Shown in pieces: positions 1-11,005 of a DNA stretch of 64,000 nt. The stretch is from Dermanyssus gallinae (Eukaryota; Arthropoda; Arachnida; Mesostigmata; Dermanyssidae), in NCBI GenBank assembly GCA_003439945.1, contig QVRM01002192.1, positions 496,001 to 560,000 of the forward strand, written 5' to 3'. Below the pieces are notes generated by a model. The model saw only the letters and a list, made by a program, of their open reading frames with translations, had not been told where the DNA came from and made no database searches. A program made the translations under genes and the position numbers. Numbering within the stretch: the first letter of the stretch is position 1; each line of letters starts with the position of its first letter.

Positions 1-1420
1 TCACCATGCTTACCCTTAAATAAAAGAGAAAGCCTGGCGATATGCCAGGCTCCTGGCATTTGTCCCCTCTTCATGATCTCGTTGAAGAAATCACAAAGAT
101 GGTTTGCCAAAAGTGGCTCAGACTGCACCCAGTGCTCATAGTACACTTGGTCTGGCCCCGCACTCTTTCCTCTCGGAAGAGAGTGCAGAACCTGACTTAC
201 TTCTTCTACCTCAAAGGGCAGATTCATAGTATCCTGCTCCAATGTGAGCGGGTGCTCAATCATTGGAGCCAGGCGTACCGTCTCGCGGTTATATAGAAGT
301 CCGGTCAGGTGACTCGTTACCTGATCGTCGCTGAGCAGGTGGTTTGCCCCCCTACGAGGCCGTACGACGTAGGCTGAGGGCTTGCGCTCCGCTCTTTCGA
401 GCAGTCGGATTTCCTCCCGCCTAGCGTATTCACGCTTGTGGTCAAGGCATAGCTTTATGTAAGCTTTTCTACTATTGAAGTAGTCAAGCCTGCGTCTGGC
501 TAGCAGCTGTGGTGGTGCCTTTACCCTCGCTTGGCGCAAAAGCTCGAGCACCCCACGGTGGGCGAGATAGCAAGCCTGAGAAAACCACTGTCGTGATCTC
601 CTCTGCCCCGGTCTCTTCCACCTGACTGCACTTCTCATGGTTCTCTCTAGCAGTTTACAACAAGTATCCACATCACAGCTCACCTCGAGGCTATCAACCT
701 CTAATAGTCAACACGCCTCGTGGCAACCAGGTGTGGGTCGCCTTGCTGCTTAAACCAGATATCTGGAATATTTGCGACTGCTGACACCGGTAGGTGCTTC
801 CTTGCAGCCACCTCGAGAACATCGAAGCTTTCAACTTCGCCACCGACAAGGTTGTGAAACAGTAGGTCAATGGTGCTGCTTCCGCTATGACTTATATACG
901 TGTGGTCTTCGCGTGCATTTGCACATCTCAGACCAAAGTATTCCATCAACTGGAGCAGCACCTCTCCTTTATCGTTAGTAGCCCCACCATCAATACGGGC
1001 ATTGAAGTCGCCACCGACGATGGTTGGCATAGACAGGTCGAAACCTGATATACCGGAACTCACCGTGTCAGCGACCTCTGCCGAGTCACAATGTGGGGGG
1101 AGGTAGAAGACGGCTATGTTCACCCTCATAGACGAGAGACCCACATAGAAATCGTTCTTTCTCACACATTGCGCCGGCGGTAAACGTTTATGTAGGTAGA
1201 TTGATAATCCACCCACTGGTCTACCACGGCCTCCAGCAGGTAGAACTGCCAGCTGGTGAAACCCTCGCATATTATTGATATGCAGTTCCTCCCGCTGGTA
1301 GGTCTCCGTAAGGAGTGCAATGTCCACCGACGTAAGCATGTCAACTGGCGCTAGGTCTATTGCTCCTCTTAGTCCCTCACAGTTTCAAAGAAGCAGCCGC
1401 AGAGACCTAGTAGTCTCCAC
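1..1420 (-). pseudogene. LINE-A copy 1, ORF2: APE endonuclease plus start of reverse transcriptase, cut by window edge
   Basis: Minus-strand ORF2 of a non-LTR retrotransposon. The endonuclease domain (about 1339-701) shows LLTETY near its start, GGDFNARIDGG in the middle and STIDLLFHNL towards its end, all typical of APE-type nucleases that nick target DNA. Downstream, in another frame (about 703 to 1), the protein continues through a basic linker to AGPDQVYYEHW and GAWHIARLSLLFKGKHG, the entry to the RT domain; the rest lies outside the window. Two lesions are visible: an in-frame TGA near 1392, just upstream of NCEGLRGAIDLAP, and a single frame change at about 703. The element was therefore recently coding but is now inactive. 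The start codon is not certain. Confidence 0.85.
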
Positions 1421-1444
1421 GTTAGCATCTCTAGATCTGTTCAG

Positions 1445-2536
1445 TCACTTGCGAAGAGCCGGACCGCCAGGCGCGATAAAGCTTTCCATAACCATTTTCT
1501 CGTAGGGAGCACCACCAGCCCAACGACGAAATAGGATACCTTTTGGCCAGAATTCACTCTTGCTGCACTTTGCGTACTCGCCGTGACCCAGCACTACACA
1601 GAACACGGCATCATTTCCCTGCGTCCGCATTTTGAATACTGCCCTTACACAAATGCTCCTGCTAACGAGCCATGTGTGTAGGTTGACAGCTGACGTTTTC
1701 GCCGCCAGCCGTGCTACTCTCAGCGCGCTGAACCTGCCTGGACCAGCATACACTTCAAGATCTCCTACTCCATCAGCTGCACTGCTTTTCTGCATACGAT
1801 GCTTTGTTTTGCCGCTCCTCCTCCGTTGGACGGTGACAAAACCATCGTTGTCTTCCTCGTCTTTCCTCGCCTCTGCGGTTGTCTCCGTTGGCGACGTTGC
1901 GGCCGCTGCCGCTTCCCTTGCCGTTGGCGTGTTGTCATCCATCGGCTCATTTTCTTCGAGGGTAGTGGCGGTGTTGTTGTTGCCGCCGCTACTGCTACCG
2001 CTGCTGTTAAGACCAGCTGCTGTAGCACTGCGCTTGGCGCCGCAGAGACTGGCCTTGCCATTCTCTCCGGTGGCGCTGTCGTCGATCGGCTTTGTTAGTA
2101 CAAGCAGATCTCCGCCTTCCGTCAACCGTGACTTCTTGTTCTTCCGCGCTTTCCGTGTTCCGTCCGTTTTCTTCACGCTAACTTTTTCTTTTAGCGTGGA
2201 GTTTAAACGCCCCTCGATGGTTTCGGGGTGCGCAAGTTGCTTCAGGGGAGCCGCTTCATTGCTGGCGACTTTTTACTGGAGCTCCGTGTGTGATGCCCAC
2301 AGCTTCACTAAGTTCCACTGTAGCACACACAAACGTTCCTTCATAAGGACAAAGTTGGGTTCCACTGATTCACAGGACCCGCACGACACGAACTGTGTGT
2401 CCTCGGGGGGCACGGGGTTTAGGCACCCCCCGTGAAACACAGTAGAACAGCCTTGGTTACAAATAACCAGTTGTTCTCCCGTTTTAAACGGGAGCGAACA
2501 CTTTGCACATTCGAACATCACGGTAGCAGAAGACAA
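1445..2536 (-). pseudogene. LINE-A copy 1, ORF1: PHD-like zinc finger nucleic-acid-binding protein
   Basis: One frame from ATG at 2536 to a stop at 1445 (363 codons), broken only by a TAA at about 2273 that is preceded by ELQ and followed in frame by KVASNEAAPLKQ. The N-terminus has a PHD-like zinc-binding pattern: CAKC, then CNQGC, HGGC and CGSC. The middle is basic and low in complexity. The C-terminal part (VNLHTWLVSRSICVRAVFKM) recurs in the second copy at 44.8-45.0 kb. ORF1 products of this type bind the element's RNA. ORF2 follows on the same strand after the 1445 stop, the normal order in a LINE. Confidence 0.8.
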
Positions 2537-2539
2537 CTA

Positions 2540-3360
2540 TAGACTGAAATTTTGGCTGCAATTAAAACTGTAACGACTGCACTTCTAGACAGCTACTGTG
2601 CAGCTAGACCTGGTCCAGAAGAATTTACCTTCTGCCAAAGACTAAAAAAGAAAAAGAAGAAAAGACTGAATAAAACCTGGTTTAATTCTATGCCGCAAAG
2701 AGTGATTAATGGAACATACCTGTTGATAGACAGATAGATAGACAAGCCATCTACTAGGGGATTACTAGTATCAAAAATCGTGTTACACTGTAGGCTCCAC
2801 AGTATTTACATTGGCAATATTCTTCGAGTACATAAAAAGCTTTGCACGAAATGGAAACCATGTCAAGTTGCACGGCTTATAACACTACGGCATTCTCCGC
2901 TTTAACTTCTCCATTCATCTGTAAAGTTTTGTGTCACAAAGTTCCTATTAAACGTTGGAATTAAACTAGCAAACATTTTCGTTCCTTCATTTAGCGTCGT
3001 GTGCTGCACTTATATCGGCCGAAACAAGCACATAATTCTTTATTTAGTCTAATGATGACTTAGGACCTAACCAGCAGACAGTACTGTTAATTGCCAAATA
3101 TATAATGCCTACAAACTGTACATAAATGCAACTCAATTGCATATTATTTTAACGTTCGACTTGGTGGTACAAGGCGTACTAATATACAACCCAAATTTGT
3201 TTGTAGAGAGCGCTGCTGCCAACGATGGCGCCAATGATGTCATTATGTTGTTGTAAAGTCTCCTAGCGGCTTCCAACCGAGAAACACGCAAGTTTTGCCG
3301 GACAGCATAGGCCAAATCAGTAGTAAACTTGTTCACCTCTGTGCTCAAAAACCAATGTTT
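2540..3360. other. Unassigned AT-rich spacer
   Basis: Upstream of the LINE-A ORF1 there is presumably a short 5' UTR to about 2670. Beyond that I recognise nothing. A 71-codon minus-strand frame (3348-3133) has no family features I can name and may be chance or remnant. Confidence 0.5.
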
Positions 3361-3399
3361 GATCCTTCATGATCTGTTCCCTTCTAAAAAATAACTGGA

Positions 3400-4480
3400 A
3401 TGAAAACGCATTCAATTTTGAAGGAGACTATGTCTTTGGTTATACCCGGGGTGGTTTAAACGTTCAAAAACTGTGGTTTTGGAACCCATAACGAAGCACG
3501 CTAAAGACGCTTAATAGTTTTAGTAGTGAAGATCACGAACTGACGGCCTTATTGGACGAGGATGCCAGCCAAACACAATAGCAGCTCACGAATCAATTGA
3601 CTTCTCCCAATATAGCATTTCCGTCTGTCAGAAATTGATCCTGAAGTCAAGGAAATGGGTTCCTCATGAGCTAGTAAGTAAAGTTTTCGGGCTGACCTTC
3701 AGCCAACTTCAGCCATTTAACGTCCACGGAACTGTTTTTCACATTGCTTCATAGGCGGACCCCCATAAATACAAATGTGCAACGGTGGGGCTCGAACCCG
3801 CGCACCTGCTATGTGTCTCCTCCGGCTGCGAGGCCCAGACTTAAGCCACCACGCCACCGGGCTCGACTCCTCATGAGCTGGCCGAGCGAAAACAAGAGAT
3901 GGGAAAATGCACGTTCTGCTCAAGAAGAATTTCTCCAACGGATTGTGACCAGAGATGAAAAGTGGATATATTTAGAGAGTCCTATGCGTAAAACATTTGG
4001 CCGATCCTTGCACTTCAGTCCCATCGACTGCACGGCCGAATTATTTCGGTAAAACGACAATGCACTGTGTTTGGTGAGACCAGAAACGCGTGATCTACTA
4101 TAAGCTGCTGGATCCCGGTAGAACTGTTGCTGCGGCTTGTTACCAAAAGCAAATTATCTATTTGAGCCCGAAGAACTAGAATGGCGACAAAGATGGCACA
4201 ATACATTTCTGCTTCATGACAGTGCGTTCGTCTTACTCATCGAGAGCGGCAAAAGAAACCGTAGCCTGACTCTTATGGGTAACACCTGCTCATGCGCCGT
4301 ACTCATCAGACTTGGCTTCATTCGATTACCATCTATTTGCATCAATGGGACACGCTCTGGCTGAGCAGCGCTTCTTTTCTTACTTCTTGAGGAATTCATA
4401 AATTACCCAAATTATGGGAGGCATATGTAGCTAGCGATAGACGATTGAGTGAAACAGTTGCTACGAATTTTGGTGTACTG
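3400..4480 (+). pseudogene. Mariner transposase pseudogene, interrupted by a SINE
   Basis: A decayed mariner transposase can be read by switching frames. N-terminal helix-turn-helix remnants occur at 3460-3600 (WFKR..K; EDHELTALLDEDASQTQ). The hallmark linker motif WVPHEL lies at 3656-3673, exactly where a SINE has inserted. After the SINE come FLQRIVTRDEKWIY (about 3930-3972, first catalytic Asp), VW*DQKRVIYYKLLDPGRT (4070-4125), FLHDSA (about 4210-4226, second Asp) and YSSDLASFDYHLFASM with LAEQRF (about 4297-4375, third Asp region, D34D-like). There are multiple stops and frameshifts, so it is inactive. I could not define terminal inverted repeats (TIRs). Confidence 0.85.
3673..3867 (-). 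mobile_element. SINE1 copy a (tRNA-derived) with 12-bp target-site duplication
   Basis: The minus strand carries a tRNA-like head: an A-box-like TGGCGTGGTGGC near 3860 and a B box GGGTTCGAGCC near 3790. A unit-specific body and tail follow towards the left. TCCTCATGAGCT occurs at 3661-3672 and again at 3868-3879, a perfect 12-bp TSD that proves insertion into the mariner WVPHEL codons. Related copies lie at 15.1, 15.8 and 41.1 kb, all on the minus strand. Confidence 0.88.
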
Positions 4481-4524
4481 AAACACAATTTTGCTGAGAA
4501 ATTCCGATTTTATATTATTATTAT

Positions 4525-4713
4525 TTTTTGTATGCAATTGCCCGTGTACGGTTTTTTCATGTCATGGCTAATTTTAATCCACTCCGGCATTTACCTTGTC
4601 TAAATTGGAAACCATGCAAACCAATTTAAGAGTGGCCGGTCTGGCTCTCGAACCCAGTCCTCCCGAATGCAAGGCAGAGGCTTTGCCACTAAGCCATTTT
4701 GCTCGGTTTTCAT
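4525..4713 (-). mobile_element. SINE2 copy a (tRNA-derived)
   Basis: A second SINE family. Reading the minus strand, the head has ATGGCTTAGTGGCAAAGCC (A-box-like), then GGGTTCGAGAGCC (B box). The body includes TTTGCATGGTTTCCAATTTA and the tail ends in CCGTACACGGGCAATT. An (ATT)n-like stretch lies beyond the tail at 4514-4530. Other copies are at 35.1 kb (minus) and 51.3 kb (plus). It sits directly after the mariner relic. Confidence 0.82.
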
Positions 4714-4819
4714 GCGTGTAATATGCTATTTGCACTGAACGCATTTATACACGTAGGTAACGTCTATAGGCTTGTAGCAGTCTCATGTTGTTCGTATCAA
4801 TCGACGGCTAGGGACGGCA

Positions 4820-5620
4820 TTTGCACATATCCAAGCACAAACTAAGTACTAAGCTCAAGGTGTCTCAAGCCTACTTTTTGATGGGAGTATTTACACAAGA
4901 ATGTTTCCGTACCAGGAGCTACTGCAGACCGCTAGCTGTACGAATTTGGTTGTTTGCGGAAGGTAAACATCTTGTCCGACTATGGCCGAACTTATCAAGT
5001 CCGCCTTTGGATAAGACAGGGTGCGGCGTGATTCTAGCAACGTCGCGTTCCGGGAAAAGAGACAGCGTGTGCCAGATGCCTCGTCTCATCTGCGGGCAAA
5101 TGGTGGTATATCGTATTATGCAAACCCATGAGCTAACCGAGCAAATGAAGCAAATAATGTAAATTTTGTGCAAACATTTGCTAAATCGCTTTTGGCGTGG
5201 TCGCCATCTTGACGCATTGTGGACAGATGAATGCAAGCAGCTTTAACCTAAACCGTATAAACCACCGAATGCTTGCCCGACACGACAGCGAAGATACGAA
5301 ACGTTGGCGGATCGGTAGGAGATGCCACAACCATGGTTTGGACCTGAATCACGCAAAATCAGCAGAACTCAGGTAATAATCATCGACCAAATGCAAAATC
5401 AGACGGCGGAGTTTTATCGACGGAGTAGTTTAGAGGTCATTATATGTCCCTCGGCGTAAAATGGCTTCCAAGATCGATCTTGGGCGTTTCAACAGGACGG
5501 GGCGCCTGCCCACACAGGCCCGCGCCGGGAAGTGGTGCAAGGAAGATCGTTAGGATAAATCGGAGTGGCTGCCGCGGAAGGCTGATTGATTTTCTGTGTA
5601 GAGAGTTTTAAAATCCGGCC
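4820..5620 (+). pseudogene. Tc1-like transposase pseudogene (second family)
   Basis: Frame-broken transposase of the Tc1/mariner superfamily, distinct from the mariner just upstream. Visible landmarks: RFWRGRHLDALWTDE at about 5187-5230 (first catalytic Asp), a run matching the family's central region, then WAFQQDGAPAHTG at about 5480-5520 (second Asp, a diagnostic motif). SEWLPRKAD then FSV*RVLK at about 5560-5610 resembles the SPDLNPLDFSVWSILE region with a small deletion. Stops and frame changes throughout; no TIRs recognised. Confidence 0.72.
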
Positions 5621-5639
5621 TGGGTTTGTTTGGTTTGGT

Positions 5640-6955
5640 CTTGTCACGGTAGATGACAACAACAACGATGAACTACTACGATAGAAAATGGTGATTGCTG
5701 TTCTGCGGCCAGAAAACCCAACGTCCTAGGAAGATCAGCCAGCGCTGGGAAAGGGCTATTCAATTCAGTAGCAGTTGAGTCAAATTCCCAAAAGTTAAAA
5801 CTTAATGCTAAATTATTGGAAATATTAAGTAAGCAGTCCGTGGCTTTAAAGCTGCAAACGTGGGTGAAAAACATTTTCAAGAGCACAGAGTAAAGTACCG
5901 CAGCCTAACGACCTATGCAGCTTTTTCGTTACGTTTTCTGCAAAGGCAATACGTAGGCGTTTTGGTCGTTCCACACGGTACTGTGCATTGGCAAATCGGT
6001 TCGGCGGTAGACGGTTAAATCAAGAGGGTGCTAATTGACTATTAGATCTAAAGTTCTGTTGAAACTTCATTATTTTTTCAAGGGTATTTTTGCAATTAGA
6101 TTTCTTGTAAAGGACGTTCTTACCGTTCACTAAAACCGCGTGGCCGTGCGTATGTCTTACTGGGAAGGTAGCACAAAAAGTGTTTTTACAAACATACATG
6201 CATTCGTATAGCACATGGAAAAATATTCGTAAACACCGCTAAGATGACAGCGGTGAAAGGCGCCAAACCCACGGTAGATAGCCATAACATTTATGATATC
6301 AGATGCCAGAGTTTGATACTAGAGATGCTTCGTTCTAGAGAACTGTGTATTGCTGGTGTCAGACGTTTCGTTATTGACATTTTGATCTCAAGGATGAACC
6401 TTTTGAGAAACGATGAAAAACAGCGACCGACAAGAAGAGTATGATCTTTGTGCGGGCAGTAATTTCGAATAACTTGAATATGCAATGTTTGTCTAAACAT
6501 TATATAAATACCGTTGATTGAGTGTTTTTTTTTTGCTTATATGGTGCTTCCATACTCGACGTTGGCCAAAATACAGCAGTCGTTCATTTTTGCCCAAAAA
6601 ATTAAGGCTTTTAGAGATGAACGAAGATAATAATATTATGAATATGAAGAATCGGCCTGCAAAAGTTTGAGCGTCGCTTAATGAAATCTGCGGCCGTGGT
6701 AAACTAGACGCACAAGACTGATTTTTCACATAACTGGTGCTTAAACCGCGGCTGGGTTACCCCACGTGAGACAGTCGATGACGCTATGTCAGGCTTGTGA
6801 AGCTCTGAGCTCAATGCGTTTTCTTGTAGCGCTATCACAGCAGAGAACTGCAAAAGGCGTGATGTCAAATCTATTTAAAGCCTGGGGTAGCGTGCCTGGT
6901 AGAAAACAGTTGCCTTTAATCGGTGCGTTGTCAGGCCCCATAGGTGTGATTCTCA
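5640..6955. other. Unassigned region
   Basis: A minus-strand 80-codon frame (5886-5644) and short frames at 6020-6730 show no motif I recognise. The strip may be flank of the Tc1-like element or further worn LINE material. Confidence 0.4.
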
Positions 6956-6959
6956 ACAA

Positions 6960-7480
6960 ACCTATTAGGACCGGTTGTTCTCATAAGGCCTAGAAATATC
7001 AGCGATAATCCCGTTATGTAAAGACAAGGGCGATAAGAACCAACTTGCAAACTACTGACTAATGCCCCTGGTATCATTCATATCTAGGGCCTTTGAAAGA
7101 CGTATTAAGGAGCAGCTTGAGCAATACCTACCCACGACAAAGTTTTTCTTAGAGCCAATTTGGTTTCTGGGAGTCGCGATTAGCGAAGTTGGCTTAAAGT
7201 CATATCCGGTGGGAAATAAAGCTGCCTAATCAAAGCTGCTGAGGATGGAAAATGTGTCTCGGCGCATTCCTTGACGTAGCGAAGGCCTTCGACTGCCTAG
7301 ACTACTTTATAAAATTCAAGATGCTGCGATAAAAGGACTGGTCACTAGTCTCTTCGTCTTCATAATCTACATATATTTAGTCCTGCGCGGCATTAAAAGA
7401 AAGACAGAATAACGCCCAGTGGTTTATGCGGATAACACAACTCTGCTGTTCCGTATCTCAGCTGCTTAGCTCTCAAACGG
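6960..7480 (+). pseudogene. Reverse transcriptase remnant (non-LTR)
   Basis: Across shifting frames the plus strand reads PLCKDKGDKNQLANY and PLVSFISRAFERRIKEQLEQYL (about 7010-7130, RT domains 1-2), then GAFLDVAKAFDC (about 7260-7295, motif A with a catalytic Asp) and VVYADNTTLL (about 7420-7450, motif C, where the expected YADD has become YADN). Motifs A and C are only about 150 nt apart, so the motif B region is deleted. An old CR1/Jockey-type fragment. Confidence 0.7.
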
Positions 7481-7509
7481 TTAGGTTTTTGTTCCCCCCT
7501 CTCTCTCTC

Positions 7510-7715
7510 TTTCTAGATATATATATATATAGCAAGAGAGAGAGAAAGAAATATGTTTATATATACTTTTATGGGACCGTCTTCTCCGGACGGCAAATTT
7601 CTTTAAATTTAGTAATTCTTCATTGAGCTTGAAGTTTCCATAATTAAACAAATTCAAACGATTGTATCCATTCAGGGCACTTTGCAGAAAAGGCTATCGC
7701 CCGTGTCTGCCCGCT
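7510..7715 (-). mobile_element. LINE tail copy 1 (family shared with 60.7 kb)
   Basis: The minus strand from about 7715 to 7568 matches the element at 60745-60893 almost throughout, including ACACGGGCGATAGCC at the 5' side and a small stem-loop (CCGTC / GACGG) just before the tail. The tail runs into TATATATAC and, at 7517-7532, a pure (TA)n tract. It looks like the 3' end of a 5'-truncated non-LTR element; this copy extends further 5' (rightwards) than the 60.7 kb one. Confidence 0.7.
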
Positions 7716-7931
7716 CTTTTAAGTGTGTCAACATCCTTCATGTTCCATAAAGGTTGTTGGTCGAATTTTTTTATTTATGTTTTACTTGTGCTGGAAGACT
7801 CATTCAAATGTGATTAATATAACCCGTAAAATTAAGCAAACTCGCTATTCAAGTTTGCTTTTGCATTTTTTTTGGACATAATTCTAATACACATCAAAAC
7901 AGATGAGGGAATCTGGCATTAATGTTTATCT

Positions 7932-7933
7932 TA

Positions 7934-7950
<17 letters not shown>
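7932..7950. repeat. (TA)n microsatellite at the 3' end of the full-length LINE
   Basis: A pure TA run directly adjoining the element's poly(A) (a T run on the plus strand at 7951-7965). Confidence 0.95.
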
Positions 7951-7965
<15 letters not shown>

Positions 7966-8160
7966 GAACAAGGTCATTTATTTATTATATACACAATTAC
8001 AATGGTATGTTGTTTCATACATTTACAATTATTTGCAAGGAGGATATAGTAATTTAAACCTATTACAGTTACCATTGTGTTGGTAAAAAGTTGCAGCCGG
8101 AATAAAATTACTTGTGTTTACCTCTATGCGAGGGTCAATTTAGGAAGACTAGTGTATCCA
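7966..8160 (-). terminator. LINE 3' UTR with polyadenylation signal
   Basis: Overlapping AATAAA hexamers on the minus strand at 7986-7977, about 11 nt before the A15 tail. This fits 3' processing of the retrotransposon transcript. Confidence 0.75.
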
Positions 8161-10951
8161 TTATTGACGGGGTAATAGGTGTGACTTTAAATTCTCCTTG
8201 AAGTTATTTAAGGATTTCAAACAACGCAAGCTAACCGGAAGAGTGTTCCACTCTCTGACAGCTCGCACGCCAAACGCTTGGCTGCCCTTGCTGCTTCGAT
8301 GCATGCGGATCTTCAGTGTGACCGTGTTTGATGCTCTGGTCTCTCTCGCCCCTCCAAGGCGATCAAGTTCTAGTATCTTCGGCCCAATCCCATGGATGTT
8401 CTTAAAAATCACTATCAAGGTTAAATAGCGCATGGTATTTTCTATATCTAAAATATTGTGTTGTTTTCTCTCTGGACTAGCCGATCCCCGAAACATACAA
8501 AAAAAGCGCGCCTGTGCCACACTCAGTCGCTCCGCCCAACCCTTACTGCAGGCAGTCCAGAATTCCGATCCGTACGTAAGGTGACTCAAGAAAAAGGCGT
8601 TGTAGAGCAGCTTGCATGAAGATGCTCCATTTTGGTTCTTGATGTATCTTGATGAGTTTGTGATGACAGCAAGTCGACGGATAAGGGTCTCTACATGCGC
8701 GTTGCCAGAGAGTTTTGCATCTACTGTTACACCCAGGACCTTGACACAGTCGCTGGGTTGTATCAGGTGGCCATTTATGATTACAGGTGGCATTCGAGGA
8801 ATGGCGTTACCATGTCCGAAGACCACCACCTGAGTTTTCTTTGCATTGATAGCAATACGGTTTGCTGCACACCAAGCGTTGAGGGCAGTGACATCCTGCA
8901 TCATCACCCGGTGTACCTCCTCACCAGACTGCCCAACATATTTAAAAGTGCTGTCGTCAGCATAAATGATAGCGGCTCCTCGTGCGATATTTTTCATATC
9001 ATTTATAAAGCAGAGGAAGGCTAGTGGGCCAATGCATGAGCCCTGAGGTATACCTAGCAAAACCGGGAGCAGTTCCGACCGGGTTCCCCCCACGTCCACA
9101 AGCTGGTGACGCCCGAGGAAGTACGCCGATAGCAGTTTCATAGCGTGATCGTCAAAGCCCAGGTGCTTGAATTTAAGTATGAGAATATCTGAACGAACGC
9201 TGTCAAAGGCGCGTCTAAGATCTAAAAAAAGTGCTGCACAAAATAGTCCTTTATCTAACTCGAAACGGGTACTCTCAACTAGCCGCATAACAGCATGACC
9301 TGTGCCCCGGTTTTTGCGAAATCCAAATTGATTGCCCGAGAGCATGTTGTTGCTTTCGAGATGCCTCGTCATTTGGCTAACAAGTGTTTTTTCAATAATC
9401 TTATTTAAAACAGGTAAAACACTCACTGGACGGTAGTTTGACGGGTCGCTCATACTACCACCTTTGTGGATCGGTACCACTCTGGCGATCTTTAAACGGC
9501 TAGGATACGCTGCTTCTTCTATCATGGCATTAATGATGTGCGTCAGGGGATCAGCGATGTGAGATCTTACGTGGTGGATAATGTGAGACTGCAAACCGTC
9601 GTAGCCGGCTGCTGGATCCCCAATACCACTAAGTAAAGCTAACACTTGTAGTTTCGTCACCTTTTTAAAACTAAATATCGTCGCGGTGTGTTCTAGTAGA
9701 TTTTCTTTAATAACACGCTCATTTATGGGATTATTTGGCAAGGATGAGGCGACACTATTAGTGAAAAAAGTGTTAAAAGCCTCTGAGACCTTCGCGGGCT
9801 CCGTGATCGCTTCGCCTTCAATATCCAGCTTGGGCACCGAGGGCACTTTGTCAACCTGTTTTGCGCGTCGCACAACTTTCCAGATCGGTCGGCCGTTGGT
9901 CGAGTCCCTATCGACCATAGCCCGAAGTCGATGGCGCTCCAATTTGGTCCGTCGATTTTGCACTTTATTTCTCATCTTGTTGTACTCTTCTCGCAGTCTA
10001 AGTACGCGTATGCTGTTCGGGGATCGTTTACGAATGCTCTGCAAAGAGCGCCACAAACGATCTCTCTCGGCGATAAGATTTGTCAGCTCCGGGTGTATGC
10101 ACTGTGTTTTGTGGCGTCGGTGTGTAATTGATGAGCCTGTATCGATGAGCTCCATTAGACGGTTATGGAACTCATTATATTTTGTTTCAGCGTCTTGAGC
10201 CAAGTACACCGGAGCCCAAGTTTCATTTCGAATTATGTGCTATAATAATCTGGTGTCGGTCCGAATTGCCTTCGTTGAGGGACGGCGATTCAAGACAAGC
10301 GGTATTCGACACCAGATAGCGAGATGGTCGCTAACACTGAGGTCGAAGGTGCCTGACGCATCAACTTCCAAATCGGTGTAGATGTGATCGAGGGTGCGCG
10401 GCGGTGTCAATCTCGTAGGCTCTTGAATTATACTGCGGAAGCCAAATGAATCCAGCATTGGATTTATTAAGTGAGGGTCGTCGTCCATTGTGTGATGTAC
10501 GTTCATATCCCCAAGTACCACATTGTGTTTGTGGTTATCTAAGAAGACGTCAAGTTCATCAATAAAATCGGTGAGAGGCCGGTCGGGTGGACGGTACACA
10601 GCAGTTACTTTGAGAGAGTATGGGCGGTGATCTAGCTCTATTGTTATGGACTCAGCTGTTGTCAGCGGGCTTCGGTAGACTGAAATGAGCTTAAAATTGC
10701 TTCTGAAAAGTATTAGTAGACCCCCCTCTTTTCTCTCTGCAGCACGAAACCCTATCATAACCATCAATATGGTAATGAATGACCTCTTCCGGGCGTAGCC
10801 AGGTCTCACTGAGTACAATTATATCATGGAGGGGAGCAAGCGTTGAGGCAATTTTCTGAAATTTCTGAGTCGATCTAATGCTACGTGTGTTTAAGTGGAC
10901 TAGGCGAACGGCTTTTTGGCCGCTCGAGGTGACGTGTATACCTAAATGCAT
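8161..10951 (-). pseudogene. LINE ORF2: APE endonuclease and reverse transcriptase
   Basis: Makes the endonuclease that nicks the target and the RT that copies the RNA there. Endonuclease, in order: VHLNTRSIR, IIVLSETWL, YRPPDRP, VVLGDMNVH, TLDHIYTD and LSVSDHLAIW. RT: VPIHKGG, NYRPVSVLPVLNKIIEK, QFGFRKNRGT, FLDLRRAFDSV (motif A), IPQGSCIGPLAFL (motif B) and IIYADDSTF (motif C). Lesions: the frame changes at a run of six Gs (plus positions 10721-10726); one more G would restore REKRGGGLLILF. An in-frame TAG lies near 10240 between TRLL and HIIRNETWAP. About 930 codons in all, normal for the family. The first Met at 10951 is plausible as the start. Confidence 0.88.
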
Positions 10952-11005
10952 TTTTAACTATTTTATACATATATTTCCAATTATAATATTTTTCTTTTTC
11001 TTTTG

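Noticed and set aside
1632..2435. 267-codon plus-strand frame
   Set aside because: Antisense of LINE-A ORF1; composition is explained by the reverse strand.
3780..3865. tRNA-like sequence with A and B boxes, also at 15.2, 15.9 and 41.2 kb
   Set aside because: Multiple dispersed copies with a common non-tRNA body and flanking duplications: SINEs, not tRNA genes. The same applies to the second family at 4.65, 35.2 and 51.3 kb.
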